A stretch of 64,000 bases of DNA from Deltaproteobacteria bacterium (GTDB lineage: Bacteria; Myxococcota_A; UBA9042; DTJE01): NCBI GenBank assembly GCA_029555025.1, contig JAKPTZ010000051.1, positions 1 to 64,000 of the forward strand, read 5' to 3'. Position numbers and translations under genes: made by a program. This document shows, in pieces, positions 25,495 through 34,693 of the stretch. The notes under the pieces are model-generated. The model saw only the letters and a list, made by a program, of their open reading frames with translations, did not search any database and had not been told where the DNA came from. Each line of letters starts with the position of its first letter. Position 1 is the stretch's first letter.

Positions 25495-26862
25495 ATGCCG
25501 GTCGAAATCATCCCAAAGATCGTTGCCGTCGTGCTGGCGGCGATCTGCGCCGGCACCGACTTCATCTGGGGCAAGGTCTTCAACAAGGTCGTTTCAAGGG
25601 CTTTGATCTTCGCGGCCGCATGGCTGGCATTCACGGGGGCATGGCATGCTTTCGGCGGTTCGACGTCAATGCAGGAATTCCCGGTTCTGGGGATGTGGAA
25701 GGCGCCGCAGAAGGTTGAAAAGCAGGCTTTCCAGGGCAATGACGGACCGGGGGCCTGGAACTCGGGCGCGCCGGTCAGCGTGAAGCCGGAAACCGAAGAG
25801 GAATGGGAGCGGGCTCGACAGGCTCAGGCGGCCGGGGGGCCTGACGGGGCGACTGCCGTCGCCGGAAAGCCCGGGACGCCAGCCGCTTCCGGCGGGGCTC
25901 CCGCGCCGGCACCTTCATTCTGGATATACGCGGCCAAGATGGCGATCAACGCATTGACGGCGCTTGTAATCGGAATGCTGATGTGGTGGTTCGGGATGTG
26001 GGCGGCCGGCGACGCCAAGCTGTTTGCAGCGCTGGTGGCGATACTGCCGCTTTCGTCCTATGCGAACTCGTACTGGCCGTGGTTTCCGGCGTACGTCCTG
26101 ATTTTCAACAGTTTCCTGGCGCTGCTCGGCATACTTGTCGGCGAGCTGCTGATCAGGTTCATCAAACTTCTGGTGAAACCGTCCCCGGAGGACGGCGACG
26201 TCTGGAAGAATGCCCTGACATGGGTGCGGGATCACAAACTGGACATCGTGCGCGGTTTCCTTGGAATCCTTTTCTTCATGATGCTGATCAAGACCTTGCG
26301 GATGGCGACCCAGGACTTCATCGGGCTGTTTGCCACAATCCAGGACAGCACGCTGATGTACGTGATCCTTTTCCTTATCTTCCAGCCGCTTCAGAAGCTG
26401 ATGATGAAGAAGTGGGTCCTTATCCCGGCGGTGCTCTTCACGGCCGGGTTCGTTGCACACGCGGCCATCTGGCCAAGCGGGAACCACAACGTCGTGACAA
26501 TCGTTAAGATGTCGGGGCTGATGGTCGGCGTCGTCGGGTTCCTGATCACATACCAGCTTTACCTGAACGTGTTCGATTACCGGCCGATCCGGATCTGGGA
26601 GCTTCGACCTCAGATGCTTCTGTCCAGGAAGACCACCGACACGCTGAAGGAAGACCGCGACATGCTGGATCACAAGATGGGCCCTATCGGGCCGGACGGG
26701 CTCAGCAGGCAGCAGGTCGAAACGCTTAGACGGTGGTGGATTGATCGCGGCAAGGGCGGAAAAATCTGGATTTCAAGGACGATCCCGTTCGCGCCGGCCC
26801 TTTTCATCGGAACCATTCTTACCGTGATTCTGTCCGGTTACATCTTCCGGGTCACATACTGA
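25495..26862 (+). CDS. A24-family (prepilin-peptidase-like) membrane aspartic protease with extra domains
   Basis: 455 residues, many membrane helices. Both aspartates of the A24 family are present. Asp22 in AGTDFIWGKVFNK keeps the D-x7-N spacing of CpaA/TadV. Asp173 in MWAAGDAKLFAAL corresponds to GxGD, with Ala for the first Gly. Such enzymes cut the leader of prepilins (or preflagellins) on the cytoplasmic side. Unlike normal CpaA (about 170 residues), this one has a long Ala/Pro/Gly linker at about 85-140 between the catalytic halves. It also has an additional C-terminal block of about five helices with a cytoplasmic loop. It directly follows the four radical SAM genes. Confidence 0.75.
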   Translation: MPVEIIPKIVAVVLAAICAGTDFIWGKVFNKVVSRALIFAAAWLAFTGAWHAFGGSTSMQEFPVLGMWKAPQKVEKQAFQGNDGPGAWNSGAPVSVKPETEEEWERARQAQAAGGPDGATAVAGKPGTPAASGGAPAPAPSFWIYAAKMAINALTALVIGMLMWWFGMWAAGDAKLFAALVAILPLSSYANSYWPWFPAYVLIFNSFLALLGILVGELLIRFIKLLVKPSPEDGDVWKNALTWVRDHKLDIVRGFLGILFFMMLIKTLRMATQDFIGLFATIQDSTLMYVILFLIFQPLQKLMMKKWVLIPAVLFTAGFVAHAAIWPSGNHNVVTIVKMSGLMVGVVGFLITYQLYLNVFDYRPIRIWELRPQMLLSRKTTDTLKEDRDMLDHKMGPIGPDGLSRQQVETLRRWWIDRGKGGKIWISRTIPFAPALFIGTILTVILSGYIFRVTY

Positions 26863-26921
26863 TTTCCCAGGGTCAATCACGAACGCTCCAACTTCCCCAA
26901 ACCCACGGCGTGATCGCAGGC

Positions 26922-26941
26922 GGGCGAATTTTCATTCGCCC
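26922..26941. repeat. GGGCGAAT intergenic hairpin repeat, copy 3
   Basis: Identical 20-base hairpin to 12147-12166, again preceded by GC and followed by GTACGG. It lies between the convergent ends of the membrane protease and rph, consistent with a role in 3'-end formation or protection of both transcripts. Confidence 0.8.
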
Positions 26942-27035
26942 GTACGGATCGGGGGGCGGATCGGGCCGGATCATAAGTGCTCCGGTTTGGCCCCTCGAAC
27001 CGGACACTTCATGGCCGGCCACAGGCACGACTGCG

Positions 27036-27761
27036 TCACTCGTCGAGCGTGGAACGCCGGATCGTCAGGGCGGCGGTCTGGGCCGCGAACAACGCTGCCG
27101 TCCCGGTTCCGGCCAGATCCAGCATCGTGTCGAGCATGGCGCGTGAAAACGGCAGGCCCTCGGCGGTTGACTGAACCTCGATCAGGAGCCCGTCCGACGA
27201 CATGACGAAATTAGCATCGACCTGGGCATCGACATCCTCTTCATAAACGGGATCCAGGACTGCCCAACCATCGACGACCGCGACCGAAACGGCCGCGACC
27301 TGGCGAATGATCGGATCCACCTTCAGGCCACCCGAACGCAGCAGCCCGTCAACAGCCAGCCGCAACGCAATCCATCCCGCGGTGATTGACGCAACCCTGG
27401 TTCCGGCATCGGCCTGGATGACGTCGCAGTCGATGGTAATCAGGCGTTCCCCCAGCCGTTCCAGGTCAACCGCGGCCCGCAGGCTGCGACCGACAAGCCT
27501 CTGGATTTCCTGATCCCGCCCGCCCTGCTTCCGGGGCGCCCGGTCGGAGACCGAACCGGGAAGCATGGAGTACTCGGCGGTAACCCATCCCCTGCCCTTT
27601 GCGGCAAGCCAGCCCGGAACCTTGTCTGCGACGGTCGCCGCGCAAAGAACGACGGTATTTCCCTGGGTTATCATCACCGAGCCCGCAGGCCCGCGTTGAA
27701 CCCCGAGCGTAAACGATACTGGACGAAGCTGGTCGTCCCCCCTTGCATCCGGTCTTGGCAT
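27036..27761 (-). CDS. rph: Ribonuclease PH
   Basis: Phosphorolytic 3'-5' exonuclease that trims tRNA 3' ends. 241 residues, full length, from an ATG with GGGGG upstream. Family landmarks are GWVTAEYSMLPGS, the conserved RDQEIQRLVGRSLRAAVDL, IDCDVIQADAGTRVASITAG and the DLDYEED-like PVYEEDVDAQVDANFVM. It follows the amidohydrolase by 134 bases on the same strand and is probably transcribed with it, but this is uncertain. Confidence 0.96.
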   Translation of the reverse strand: MPRPDARGDDQLRPVSFTLGVQRGPAGSVMITQGNTVVLCAATVADKVPGWLAAKGRGWVTAEYSMLPGSVSDRAPRKQGGRDQEIQRLVGRSLRAAVDLERLGERLITIDCDVIQADAGTRVASITAGWIALRLAVDGLLRSGGLKVDPIIRQVAAVSVAVVDGWAVLDPVYEEDVDAQVDANFVMSSDGLLIEVQSTAEGLPFSRAMLDTMLDLAGTGTAALFAAQTAALTIRRSTLDE

Positions 27762-27895
27762 AAAACCCCCATCTCAAGTTGCGACGGCGATACCGGCGCC
27801 TGCGTCAGTTCCATTCACAAAGCGACACTTTCGAGTCCAGCCATCGCACCGATGCAGGGATGGCAAGAGCCCCCCGGGACACCGGGCATCGGCAA

Positions 27896-29080
27896 TCAGT
27901 CCGACCCGCCGTCCACAAGTAACACCCGTCGCGCCTGCGTGTCGATATCGACCTGCACGCAACCGTGGGACAGGTCCGCGGAGTATCCGGCCAGAAGTTC
28001 GTCAATCGACAGGGCCTGGCACTCAACCGCAGGGAACAGGCCATTCTGCAAAGCGGCCGCAATGCCGTGCGGCATTCCATCCGACCCGAAAAGCAGATCC
28101 CGGCCCGGCGTGAAGCCGGCGTCGTCAATCAACATCCTGAACGGGTTGTTTTTCGACAGCGTTCTCCCATCAAGACGATCGGCATAGGCTATTGAATCCT
28201 CGCTGAAATTGGGCTGCATCGACAGAGTCAGCCCCATTTCACGGGCGGTCATCGCCTGCCTGAAATCGATGAACTGGACATGCTCCAGCCTGACCCTGGG
28301 ACGAACGGTCGGGGCCACGCCGCCAAGAACCCGCAGAATCTGGTCGATTGCAAGATCCCCGATGGCGTGAACCGCAAGTCCCGGACCGTTATCAAGACAC
28401 CACGCGACCTTTTCCCGCAGTTCACGGTCGGAATGCGTCAGGACAGACGTCCAGCCCTGTCCGAAACCGGAAGACATTGCCGCCGTTCCCGACCCGAGCG
28501 CGCCGTCGGCAAACAGCTTGAAGCCGGAAAGACGGCCTCCTTCCCAGCAGCCGTCATAAAATGAATCCGGTGTAATCCAGGAACGGATCTTGAAATCCGG
28601 CCTTTCCGGCAGGTCGGCCTTGAGTCCGGGAAGCCTCAGCATGTCTTCCATGCCGTACAATCCGATTCGCTTCATCCGATTGACGAACCGTTCGGCCATT
28701 TCGGCGTCGGGCGGACAAAAGCCACCGAAGAACGTCAGAACGTCGGGCATCAGCCGCTCGGCCTCGTGTGCCGACGCGGGAACCACCGGGAAACCGGCCC
28801 TTTCCGCCACCCCCGCCGCCGCGTCGTTCATCATGTAGCCGTGAAGACTGAAATTGATAATAACCACCGGCGGAAGGCCATGAAGATCGTCCGGCCCGAT
28901 CCGCAGTCGCCCGCTGTGCCACCCGGTCACAAGCGTCGGCCGGTCGGTCGGCAGCCCTGCAAGAAGTCCAAGGGCTTCCCCGCGGTCACTGATGCCGTCA
29001 AGGGTTGGACAGCCCGAAAGCGCCAGATAAAGCGTGTAATGGTTGTGGTGATCAAAACACCTTGGAATTTTCAGGATCAT
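27896..29080 (-). CDS. Amidohydrolase family 3 (YtcJ-like) metal-dependent hydrolase
   Basis: 394 residues from the ATG at 29080, one base after the stop of the 5'-nucleotidase gene; an in-frame start at 29125 would overlap it heavily. Metal-binding features of the amidohydrolase barrel are the N-terminal HHNH, a central FKLFADGALGSG, HAIGDLAID, RLEHVQFID and SDGMPHG. Members deformylate or hydrolyse N-acyl and cyclic amides; the substrate here is unknown. Translational coupling to a nucleotidase suggests a shared scavenging role, which is inference. Confidence 0.88.
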   Translation of the reverse strand: MILKIPRCFDHHNHYTLYLALSGCPTLDGISDRGEALGLLAGLPTDRPTLVTGWHSGRLRIGPDDLHGLPPVVIINFSLHGYMMNDAAAGVAERAGFPVVPASAHEAERLMPDVLTFFGGFCPPDAEMAERFVNRMKRIGLYGMEDMLRLPGLKADLPERPDFKIRSWITPDSFYDGCWEGGRLSGFKLFADGALGSGTAAMSSGFGQGWTSVLTHSDRELREKVAWCLDNGPGLAVHAIGDLAIDQILRVLGGVAPTVRPRVRLEHVQFIDFRQAMTAREMGLTLSMQPNFSEDSIAYADRLDGRTLSKNNPFRMLIDDAGFTPGRDLLFGSDGMPHGIAAALQNGLFPAVECQALSIDELLAGYSADLSHGCVQVDIDTQARRVLLVDGGSD

Positions 29081-29081
29081 T

Positions 29082-30854
29082 TCAATCCCTTGTGATACCG
29101 CTGTACCGCGATGTATCCGGCACATTCAGGACGCCGCGCGCCCGGATTGCCTTGATGAATCCATCGCGATAGCTGTCAAAAGGCAGCGGATGGACGCGCC
29201 CCGCCGGGAAGGTCGCGAAGAACTCGTCCAGCCTGTCGCCGCCCTCGACCATGTACTGCGTCGTGACAACCCGGTACTGTTTGTTGGAATCGATTACGGT
29301 GCCCCCGGCATCCCTGATCTCGATGGGCCCCCCCGCAACCCGGGAAACCTTCATGCCCGAAATGACGGGTGCCTTTTTCACGTCATCGACCAGAAAGGTA
29401 AGCATGCGGGCGATTTCGGCACCGGTCATCGACACCAGAACGGGCGGATCCGAAAAAGGCCAGATCCGGGCGACATCGCAGACGGAAACTGGCCCGGCCG
29501 CCATGCTTGCACGGGTCGACCCCCTGTTCATGAAGGCGAAATCGGCCAAAACAGCCTTGCCGGATGAATCCACGACCGTGCCAAGTTCCCTCAGAAGGTC
29601 AACCGCAAGGTTCGCAAGCGGCGGCTCGGTCGTCCTGGAGAAGGTTATATCGGTTGCTGCGGTTGCAACTATATCGGCACACTCACTGGCGACGGCCGCC
29701 TCGACCGACAGACGAAGCTGGCGAACGGACTCGTTTGGAACGGCAACCCCCCGAAATCCGGGCCATTCGCTGGAACAGACCTTCGGAACGGGTTCGCCGG
29801 GGATGCAAACCGGCACGTGTTCCAGCACCCGAACCGCCCCGACGCGCCTTCCGGTTGCGGGATCAACGTCGATCTCGGCGTTTCCCACAACGATCCCGTG
29901 GCCGGGGTTCTCCACAATCGGTATCGACCGGCCGTCGCCGCGAAGCATGACATGGTCATGCCCGGAAACAATCAGGTCGATATCCTGGTTCGTGAAAGCC
30001 GCCTGTATGCGGGACAGTTCGCCACCGACATCGCAGGCCGCGGCGCCGGTCGCGAACAAATCACGCCCATCGGTACAGTTACCGGTCAAATGTGACAGAA
30101 CCAGGACCACGCCGGCCCCTTCCGACCGCATCTTCGGAATCACCCTGCGAAGGGCATCGACCGGCTGCTCAAACTCGACACCGACGCTTCCGGCACGTCT
30201 GGAAACGCTGGGCGTATCGGGAGTCAGGACACCGGTGATGCCGATGCGAACACCGGAAACATCAAGAATCACGTACTCGCGTATCGCCGGGTGCAATGGA
30301 TCGCCCGCCTTTTCGCGAACATTTGCAAGCACGATTGGATGCCGGGAATTCGCGATCATCCGCTTCAAAGCACCTCGCGGGTCATTGATCTCGTTGTCAG
30401 GCCCGACATCAAGGTAATCGAATTCATGATTTCCGATGGTTCGAACCGAATATCCCACCAGGTTGAAGAAGTCGGTGCAGAAAGCACCCTCCGACTTGTT
30501 CACCGCATAGTCGCCCTGAAAGCAGTCACCGGCATCGACCACGATGGTCCTTTCGGGGGCCGGCTGGCGCAAGGAAGCGATCAATCCGGCAAGGTACTCC
30601 ACCCCGCCCAGCCGACCGGGACCGGCCGCGCCATCAACCATCGACGACCCCAGCGACCCGTGTATATCGTTTGTCGAAAGAATCCTTATGGTTATTGGGG
30701 ACTTGGCGGAATCGGCGCCCTGTACCGTGGACGACTCGACCGACGCCGTCACCCCGGTTCCGACCGAACTGCCGGATCGCCCGGAGCAGGTAACCAGGCA
30801 AAGGACCATGGCGGACAGAAGACAGAACCGAATCGAGCGGGCTGCAAAATTCAT
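29082..30854 (-). CDS. 5'-nucleotidase/UshA-family lipoprotein
   Basis: 590 residues with a lipoprotein-like signal (LVTCSG). Metallophosphatase domain motifs in order: STNDIHGSLG, VDAGDCFQGD, IGNHEFDYLD, LSHLTGN and SGHDHVML. The C-terminal 5'-nucleotidase domain with its purine-binding region includes ADFAFMNRGSTR and YRVVTTQYMVEGGDRLDEF. Such proteins hydrolyse nucleotides outside the cytoplasmic membrane for phosphate and nucleoside uptake. AGGTGA lies upstream of the ATG; 49 bases separate it from the TPR gene. Confidence 0.92.
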   Translation of the reverse strand: MNFAARSIRFCLLSAMVLCLVTCSGRSGSSVGTGVTASVESSTVQGADSAKSPITIRILSTNDIHGSLGSSMVDGAAGPGRLGGVEYLAGLIASLRQPAPERTIVVDAGDCFQGDYAVNKSEGAFCTDFFNLVGYSVRTIGNHEFDYLDVGPDNEINDPRGALKRMIANSRHPIVLANVREKAGDPLHPAIREYVILDVSGVRIGITGVLTPDTPSVSRRAGSVGVEFEQPVDALRRVIPKMRSEGAGVVLVLSHLTGNCTDGRDLFATGAAACDVGGELSRIQAAFTNQDIDLIVSGHDHVMLRGDGRSIPIVENPGHGIVVGNAEIDVDPATGRRVGAVRVLEHVPVCIPGEPVPKVCSSEWPGFRGVAVPNESVRQLRLSVEAAVASECADIVATAATDITFSRTTEPPLANLAVDLLRELGTVVDSSGKAVLADFAFMNRGSTRASMAAGPVSVCDVARIWPFSDPPVLVSMTGAEIARMLTFLVDDVKKAPVISGMKVSRVAGGPIEIRDAGGTVIDSNKQYRVVTTQYMVEGGDRLDEFFATFPAGRVHPLPFDSYRDGFIKAIRARGVLNVPDTSRYSGITRD

Positions 30855-30903
30855 TCAATCACCTGCGCAAATGACCGGAAAACATGAAGTAAATCGAAAG
30901 CGT

Positions 30904-33777
30904 TCAACGACGCTTGCCACGGGCCGCCCTGGCGGCGGCCTTCTTTTCGGCATCAAGCCAGACACGCAGCTTTGCCCACGCGTCCTTCTGAACCCTTGAA
31001 TACTGGTAGCCGGCGGCCTCGGCGGCCGCAGGGCCCTTCGCAAAGACCGGCGTGTACTCCACGGCATACGTGTGCGCGCTTCTGGCACCGTCCATGTCGC
31101 CGGCCATGAAGGCGGCAATCGCCATCCCGATCAGGTTGTCCGAGTTTTCCGGTTCCATGTTCAGGGCTCGTCCGAAAACCCCTTCGGATTCAGAGTACCG
31201 TCCCTGGTCGAACATCGCGAATGCAAGGCCGCCAAGAACCTGGGGCGAGGGAGGCTCCAGGCGCAGGCATGTCCAGAAATCCGCCTCGCCCGCCGGCGCG
31301 TCCCCGTTGATAAGAGCCGATGCCCCCCGGTAGAGCAAGGGCTGGCACGAATCCGGGCGCAGCGCCGCGGCCCTGGAGAATTGCTCGATCGCCTGCGCAT
31401 ACTGCTTCGACCGGAAAAGCAGCCGGCCCTTAATCATTATTTCGTCGTATCCCCAGCCCTCTTCAGGCCCCATGCCGGAAATGGCCCTGGCCGCCTGCTT
31501 CAGGTCGCCGCGACGCAGTGAAACGGCCGCGATAGCATGCCAGTCGGACGGGTTCATCTGGCGCGACGACAGTCCGAGCTTGAACATCGCGGTTGCAGGT
31601 CGATCAAATCCCTTGTCGGCCGCCAGCCTTGAAGCGGCCGCCAGGACTGCTGGCCGGATTACGCCGGCAGCCATGGCCCGTGTCGCAAGAGTCATCGCGA
31701 CGGCCGGACGGCCGCTTTCGACAAGCCAGAAGACCAGCCTTGGCAGGGCCTTTTCACGCGCCACCGGGACATCGCCCTTCAGCAGCTTCAGAGCCTGATC
31801 CAGGGTAGCCAGCCCACCCTTCAGATCCCCGGCCACCACCTGGTGCCGGCCCTTCAACAGAAGCCAGCCGGCGAAGGCCTCGGGCTCGGAATCATCGACG
31901 CCCTCACGCTCCATCAGGGAAATGGCCAGCGCGGCCTCGGCACTTCCGGGGAAGGTGTCCAGCAGGTGAATGAAGAGATCCACCATCATTGCCGGGGCGT
32001 CGCCCCCGGATGCCACGGCCCCCTTCCACAGGGCTTCAATGGCGGCATTCCTGTTTTCCCCGACTGGAATGTCGGCGACCAGGGCTTCCAGGGATTCACC
32101 CGAAGGGCCGGCGTCGTGAAGATTTCTTGCGGCAAGGACGACGTCGCCGGGAACGGCCGAAGACCTTACGAGAGCGGCCAGCAGTTTGCCCTGGTAAGCC
32201 AGCGGACGGGCGACTTCCGGCAGGTCGCGCCGGGCCCGCGTGAATGCGTCATCCGCATCGTCCGGGCGGCCGGAGTCCAGCAGGGCCCGACCAAGCTCAT
32301 ACAGCCTGAAGCCCCTGGCATCGGTGCCGGCATCAAGGCTGGCCACCACCTGCTGCAGCAATTCCACCCGCACCGCCGGATCGCCGGTCAGAGGACGACC
32401 GGGTGGCGCGGCGGCAACGACCGAGGCAAGTCGTGCAATCGCTGCCGGGTCCGTCGGCAGGCTTTCAAACGTCATCGTCCCGATCGCCAGTTCCGCAAGC
32501 AGTGAAACCATTCCACACCTGGATCCCAGCTTGTTGGAAGCGGTCTTGACGGCCTTGACGAGATTATCGACCGGGGCGGAGGCAAGAATCGGCGTCAGTA
32601 CCATGGACAGGAATCCGGGCGAGGAACCACGCTCAGGTTCAAGGATGCCCAGCAGCGCGTTCATTCCGTATCGGCATCCGATGTCGGCACCGCCACCGGC
32701 CCTGACCGCCGCGTCGGAATCGCCGGTCGCCAGCGCGGCAACCACAAGTACAAGCCTTGCCTCGGCGACATCGGATGGAACTTCGGGACCTGGGGCGACG
32801 TAAAGACCAAGGTCATCGGTCGCGGACGGAAGCGAAGCCGGCGCCCCACCGGGCTGAGTCGATTTGACCAGAAGGGCCTCGGTGGAGCGGATCGCATGCT
32901 TCAGATCAACCGGACGCCAGTCAACCGCCGTCGGGGCGTTCTTCAAGGGCAGCGGGCTTTCCCAGATTCGGCCCATCGATTCAACCCAGGCCGCGCCAAC
33001 CCTCAGAAGTTCGGGCGGCGGCAGCACGGCAGCAGCCAGGGAAAGATAGCGCCTGACGGCGCCGGCCCATTCGGCCTCGGCGTCGGCCCCGCGCCCGGGT
33101 GACGGAGGCGGCGGCGGACATGCATCAAGCGACCGCCTGGCAAGTTGGGCATCAACAGAACCTTCGTTCAGAAAAATCATGCCTGGCATCGAACAGGCCA
33201 GGTCGCGAAGGCTTGATTCGTAATCCTCCATTCCGGCGGTCGGCCTGCCCGCGCCGGAAAAGCACGGAAGATAGGCAAAGACCAGGTTCAGCGTCTCCCG
33301 GTAAAGGCCCATGCGAAGCCGGTCAAAGATGGCGGTTCTGGCGTACAGATCCAGCTTCATCACATCTTCAAAGGACGAAATTTTTTCACACAGACCCTGG
33401 ATGGACGATGCAAGCTCATCGACCGACTCGCCAGGGATCAGCGGTGGTGGCGGCGGGGGCGGTGGTGGCGGTGGGGGCGGAGGAGAAGGCTCTGGCGCGG
33501 CTTCCGCAGCGGTGACAGGTGCCGAAGCGGCAACCGCAGGCTCGGCGGCCGGCTCGGCGGCAGGCCCGGCTGGCGTATCATTCCCGGCCGCAGGTTCGCT
33601 GACCGCCTCGGTGACGGGAGCGCCCGGTGCAACGCCTGCTTCGGCTGCAGGCGACACGGCATCCACCGCCGGGGCCGCGGCCGGATCCGGGACCTTCGGC
33701 GAAGGCTGTGCCCGAGCCGACAAGACAAACGCCGCAACCGCCATCACGGAAATGCAATACCTTATCCAGGAAGACAT
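30904..33777 (-). CDS. 957-residue exported protein with polyproline stretch and TPR repeats
   Basis: It begins with a signal peptide (MAVAAFVLSARAQP); GGGGG is upstream. Residues 25-110 are an Ala/Pro/Glu-rich linker that ends in fourteen consecutive prolines (coded at 33442-33483), a strong ribosome-stalling motif that needs EF-P. The rest is helical with tetratricopeptide-like repeats, clearest near the C-terminus (YAQAIEQFSRAAALRPDS and RYSESEGVFGRALNMEPENS). A basic tail follows. Probably a periplasmic scaffold; function unknown. Divergent from the gene at 33859. Confidence 0.82.
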   Translation of the reverse strand: MSSWIRYCISVMAVAAFVLSARAQPSPKVPDPAAAPAVDAVSPAAEAGVAPGAPVTEAVSEPAAGNDTPAGPAAEPAAEPAVAASAPVTAAEAAPEPSPPPPPPPPPPPPPPLIPGESVDELASSIQGLCEKISSFEDVMKLDLYARTAIFDRLRMGLYRETLNLVFAYLPCFSGAGRPTAGMEDYESSLRDLACSMPGMIFLNEGSVDAQLARRSLDACPPPPPSPGRGADAEAEWAGAVRRYLSLAAAVLPPPELLRVGAAWVESMGRIWESPLPLKNAPTAVDWRPVDLKHAIRSTEALLVKSTQPGGAPASLPSATDDLGLYVAPGPEVPSDVAEARLVLVVAALATGDSDAAVRAGGGADIGCRYGMNALLGILEPERGSSPGFLSMVLTPILASAPVDNLVKAVKTASNKLGSRCGMVSLLAELAIGTMTFESLPTDPAAIARLASVVAAAPPGRPLTGDPAVRVELLQQVVASLDAGTDARGFRLYELGRALLDSGRPDDADDAFTRARRDLPEVARPLAYQGKLLAALVRSSAVPGDVVLAARNLHDAGPSGESLEALVADIPVGENRNAAIEALWKGAVASGGDAPAMMVDLFIHLLDTFPGSAEAALAISLMEREGVDDSEPEAFAGWLLLKGRHQVVAGDLKGGLATLDQALKLLKGDVPVAREKALPRLVFWLVESGRPAVAMTLATRAMAAGVIRPAVLAAASRLAADKGFDRPATAMFKLGLSSRQMNPSDWHAIAAVSLRRGDLKQAARAISGMGPEEGWGYDEIMIKGRLLFRSKQYAQAIEQFSRAAALRPDSCQPLLYRGASALINGDAPAGEADFWTCLRLEPPSPQVLGGLAFAMFDQGRYSESEGVFGRALNMEPENSDNLIGMAIAAFMAGDMDGARSAHTYAVEYTPVFAKGPAAAEAAGYQYSRVQKDAWAKLRVWLDAEKKAAARAARGKRR

Positions 33778-33821
33778 CTGAACCCCCGGTTTCCAACACT
33801 GCCCGCATTTTAACCCACAAA

Positions 33822-33830
33822 TGTTATACT
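33822..33830 (+). promoter_or_regulatory. Extended -10 promoter for the gene at 33859
   Basis: TGTTATACT matches TGnTATAAT with one mismatch, 28 bases before the ATG, in the 81-base divergent spacer. Confidence 0.5.
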
Positions 33831-33858
33831 TGCCGCCGAAACTGATTCCGGTGCCTGC

Positions 33859-34683
33859 ATGGCGCGTCGATACCTAACGACAATGCTTCTCCTGCTTGTC
33901 TCGGCCGGCTTTTCCATGTCCGCGGCCGCCGCCACCGTCGAGGAGGAGTTCGCTGAGGCAGAAAACACTTTCAAGTTCCAGGATTATCCCGCGGCCGCGA
34001 AGATGCTTGAAACACTCCTGTACCCGAAAATCCGCGTCCAGGACATCAACCAGCAGTTGAAGGCCCGCGAGTACCTTGCCGCCTGCCATTTCTGGCTGGG
34101 AAACAAGGCCCGCATGGAAGAAGAGTTCACGGCCCTTCTTACCCAGGCGCCATTGCATGAACTTGATCCGTTCTTCTATCCCGGCGAATTGATCAGTCAG
34201 TTCCAGACACTGAAACTCCGCTTGATCGAACTTCACATACTCGACCCGGAAAAGGCCCGGGCCGAGGCCAAGCCCGAGTGCACGGTGACTGTCGAGGAAG
34301 TCCAGAAGCGTTCGAAACTCCCGATGCTGGTGCCGTTCGGCGTCGGACAGTTCGTGAACGGCAAAAATACCAAAGGCGCCCTCTTCCTTACGGGTGAACT
34401 GGTCTTTCTGGGTCTTAACATCGGCGCGTGGGCCGGCGCCGAATCGCTTCGCGGCGACGATGGGTTCTACTCGGCGGCCGACGCCGTCACCGCGAAAAAA
34501 TTACGTATTGTCCAGTATGTAAGCCTCGGCGCCTTCGTCGGCCTGGCAATCTGGGGCATAGCGGACGCCTTCAAGGATTTCGTCCCGGAAAAACGTAACC
34601 TGAAAGTCATCCCCTGTCCGACCGGGCAGTCCAGAAGCGGCGCTCCGGACGGGATTGGAATCTGCTTCCACTGGAGGCGCTGA
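33859..34683 (+). CDS. Exported TPR-like protein with two C-terminal membrane helices
   Basis: 274 residues with a signal peptide ([13 protein letters not shown]). The N-terminal half is one or two TPR-like units ([23 protein letters not shown]). The C-terminal half has a [19 protein letters not shown] motif and two hydrophobic segments, as in uncharacterised bacterial proteins that pair TPR-like helices with a small membrane domain. Ten bases before the sigma54 activator gene, so probably co-transcribed. Confidence 0.78.
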   Translation: MARRYLTTMLLLLVSAGFSMSAAAATVEEEFAEAENTFKFQDYPAAAKMLETLLYPKIRVQDINQQLKAREYLAACHFWLGNKARMEEEFTALLTQAPLHELDPFFYPGELISQFQTLKLRLIELHILDPEKARAEAKPECTVTVEEVQKRSKLPMLVPFGVGQFVNGKNTKGALFLTGELVFLGLNIGAWAGAESLRGDDGFYSAADAVTAKKLRIVQYVSLGAFVGLAIWGIADAFKDFVPEKRNLKVIPCPTGQSRSGAPDGIGICFHWRR

Positions 34684-34693
34684 CGGAATAGAC

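Noticed and set aside
24485-25495. 336-codon antisense frame over radical SAM protein 4
   Set aside because: Reverse complement of a gene with clear catalytic motifs.
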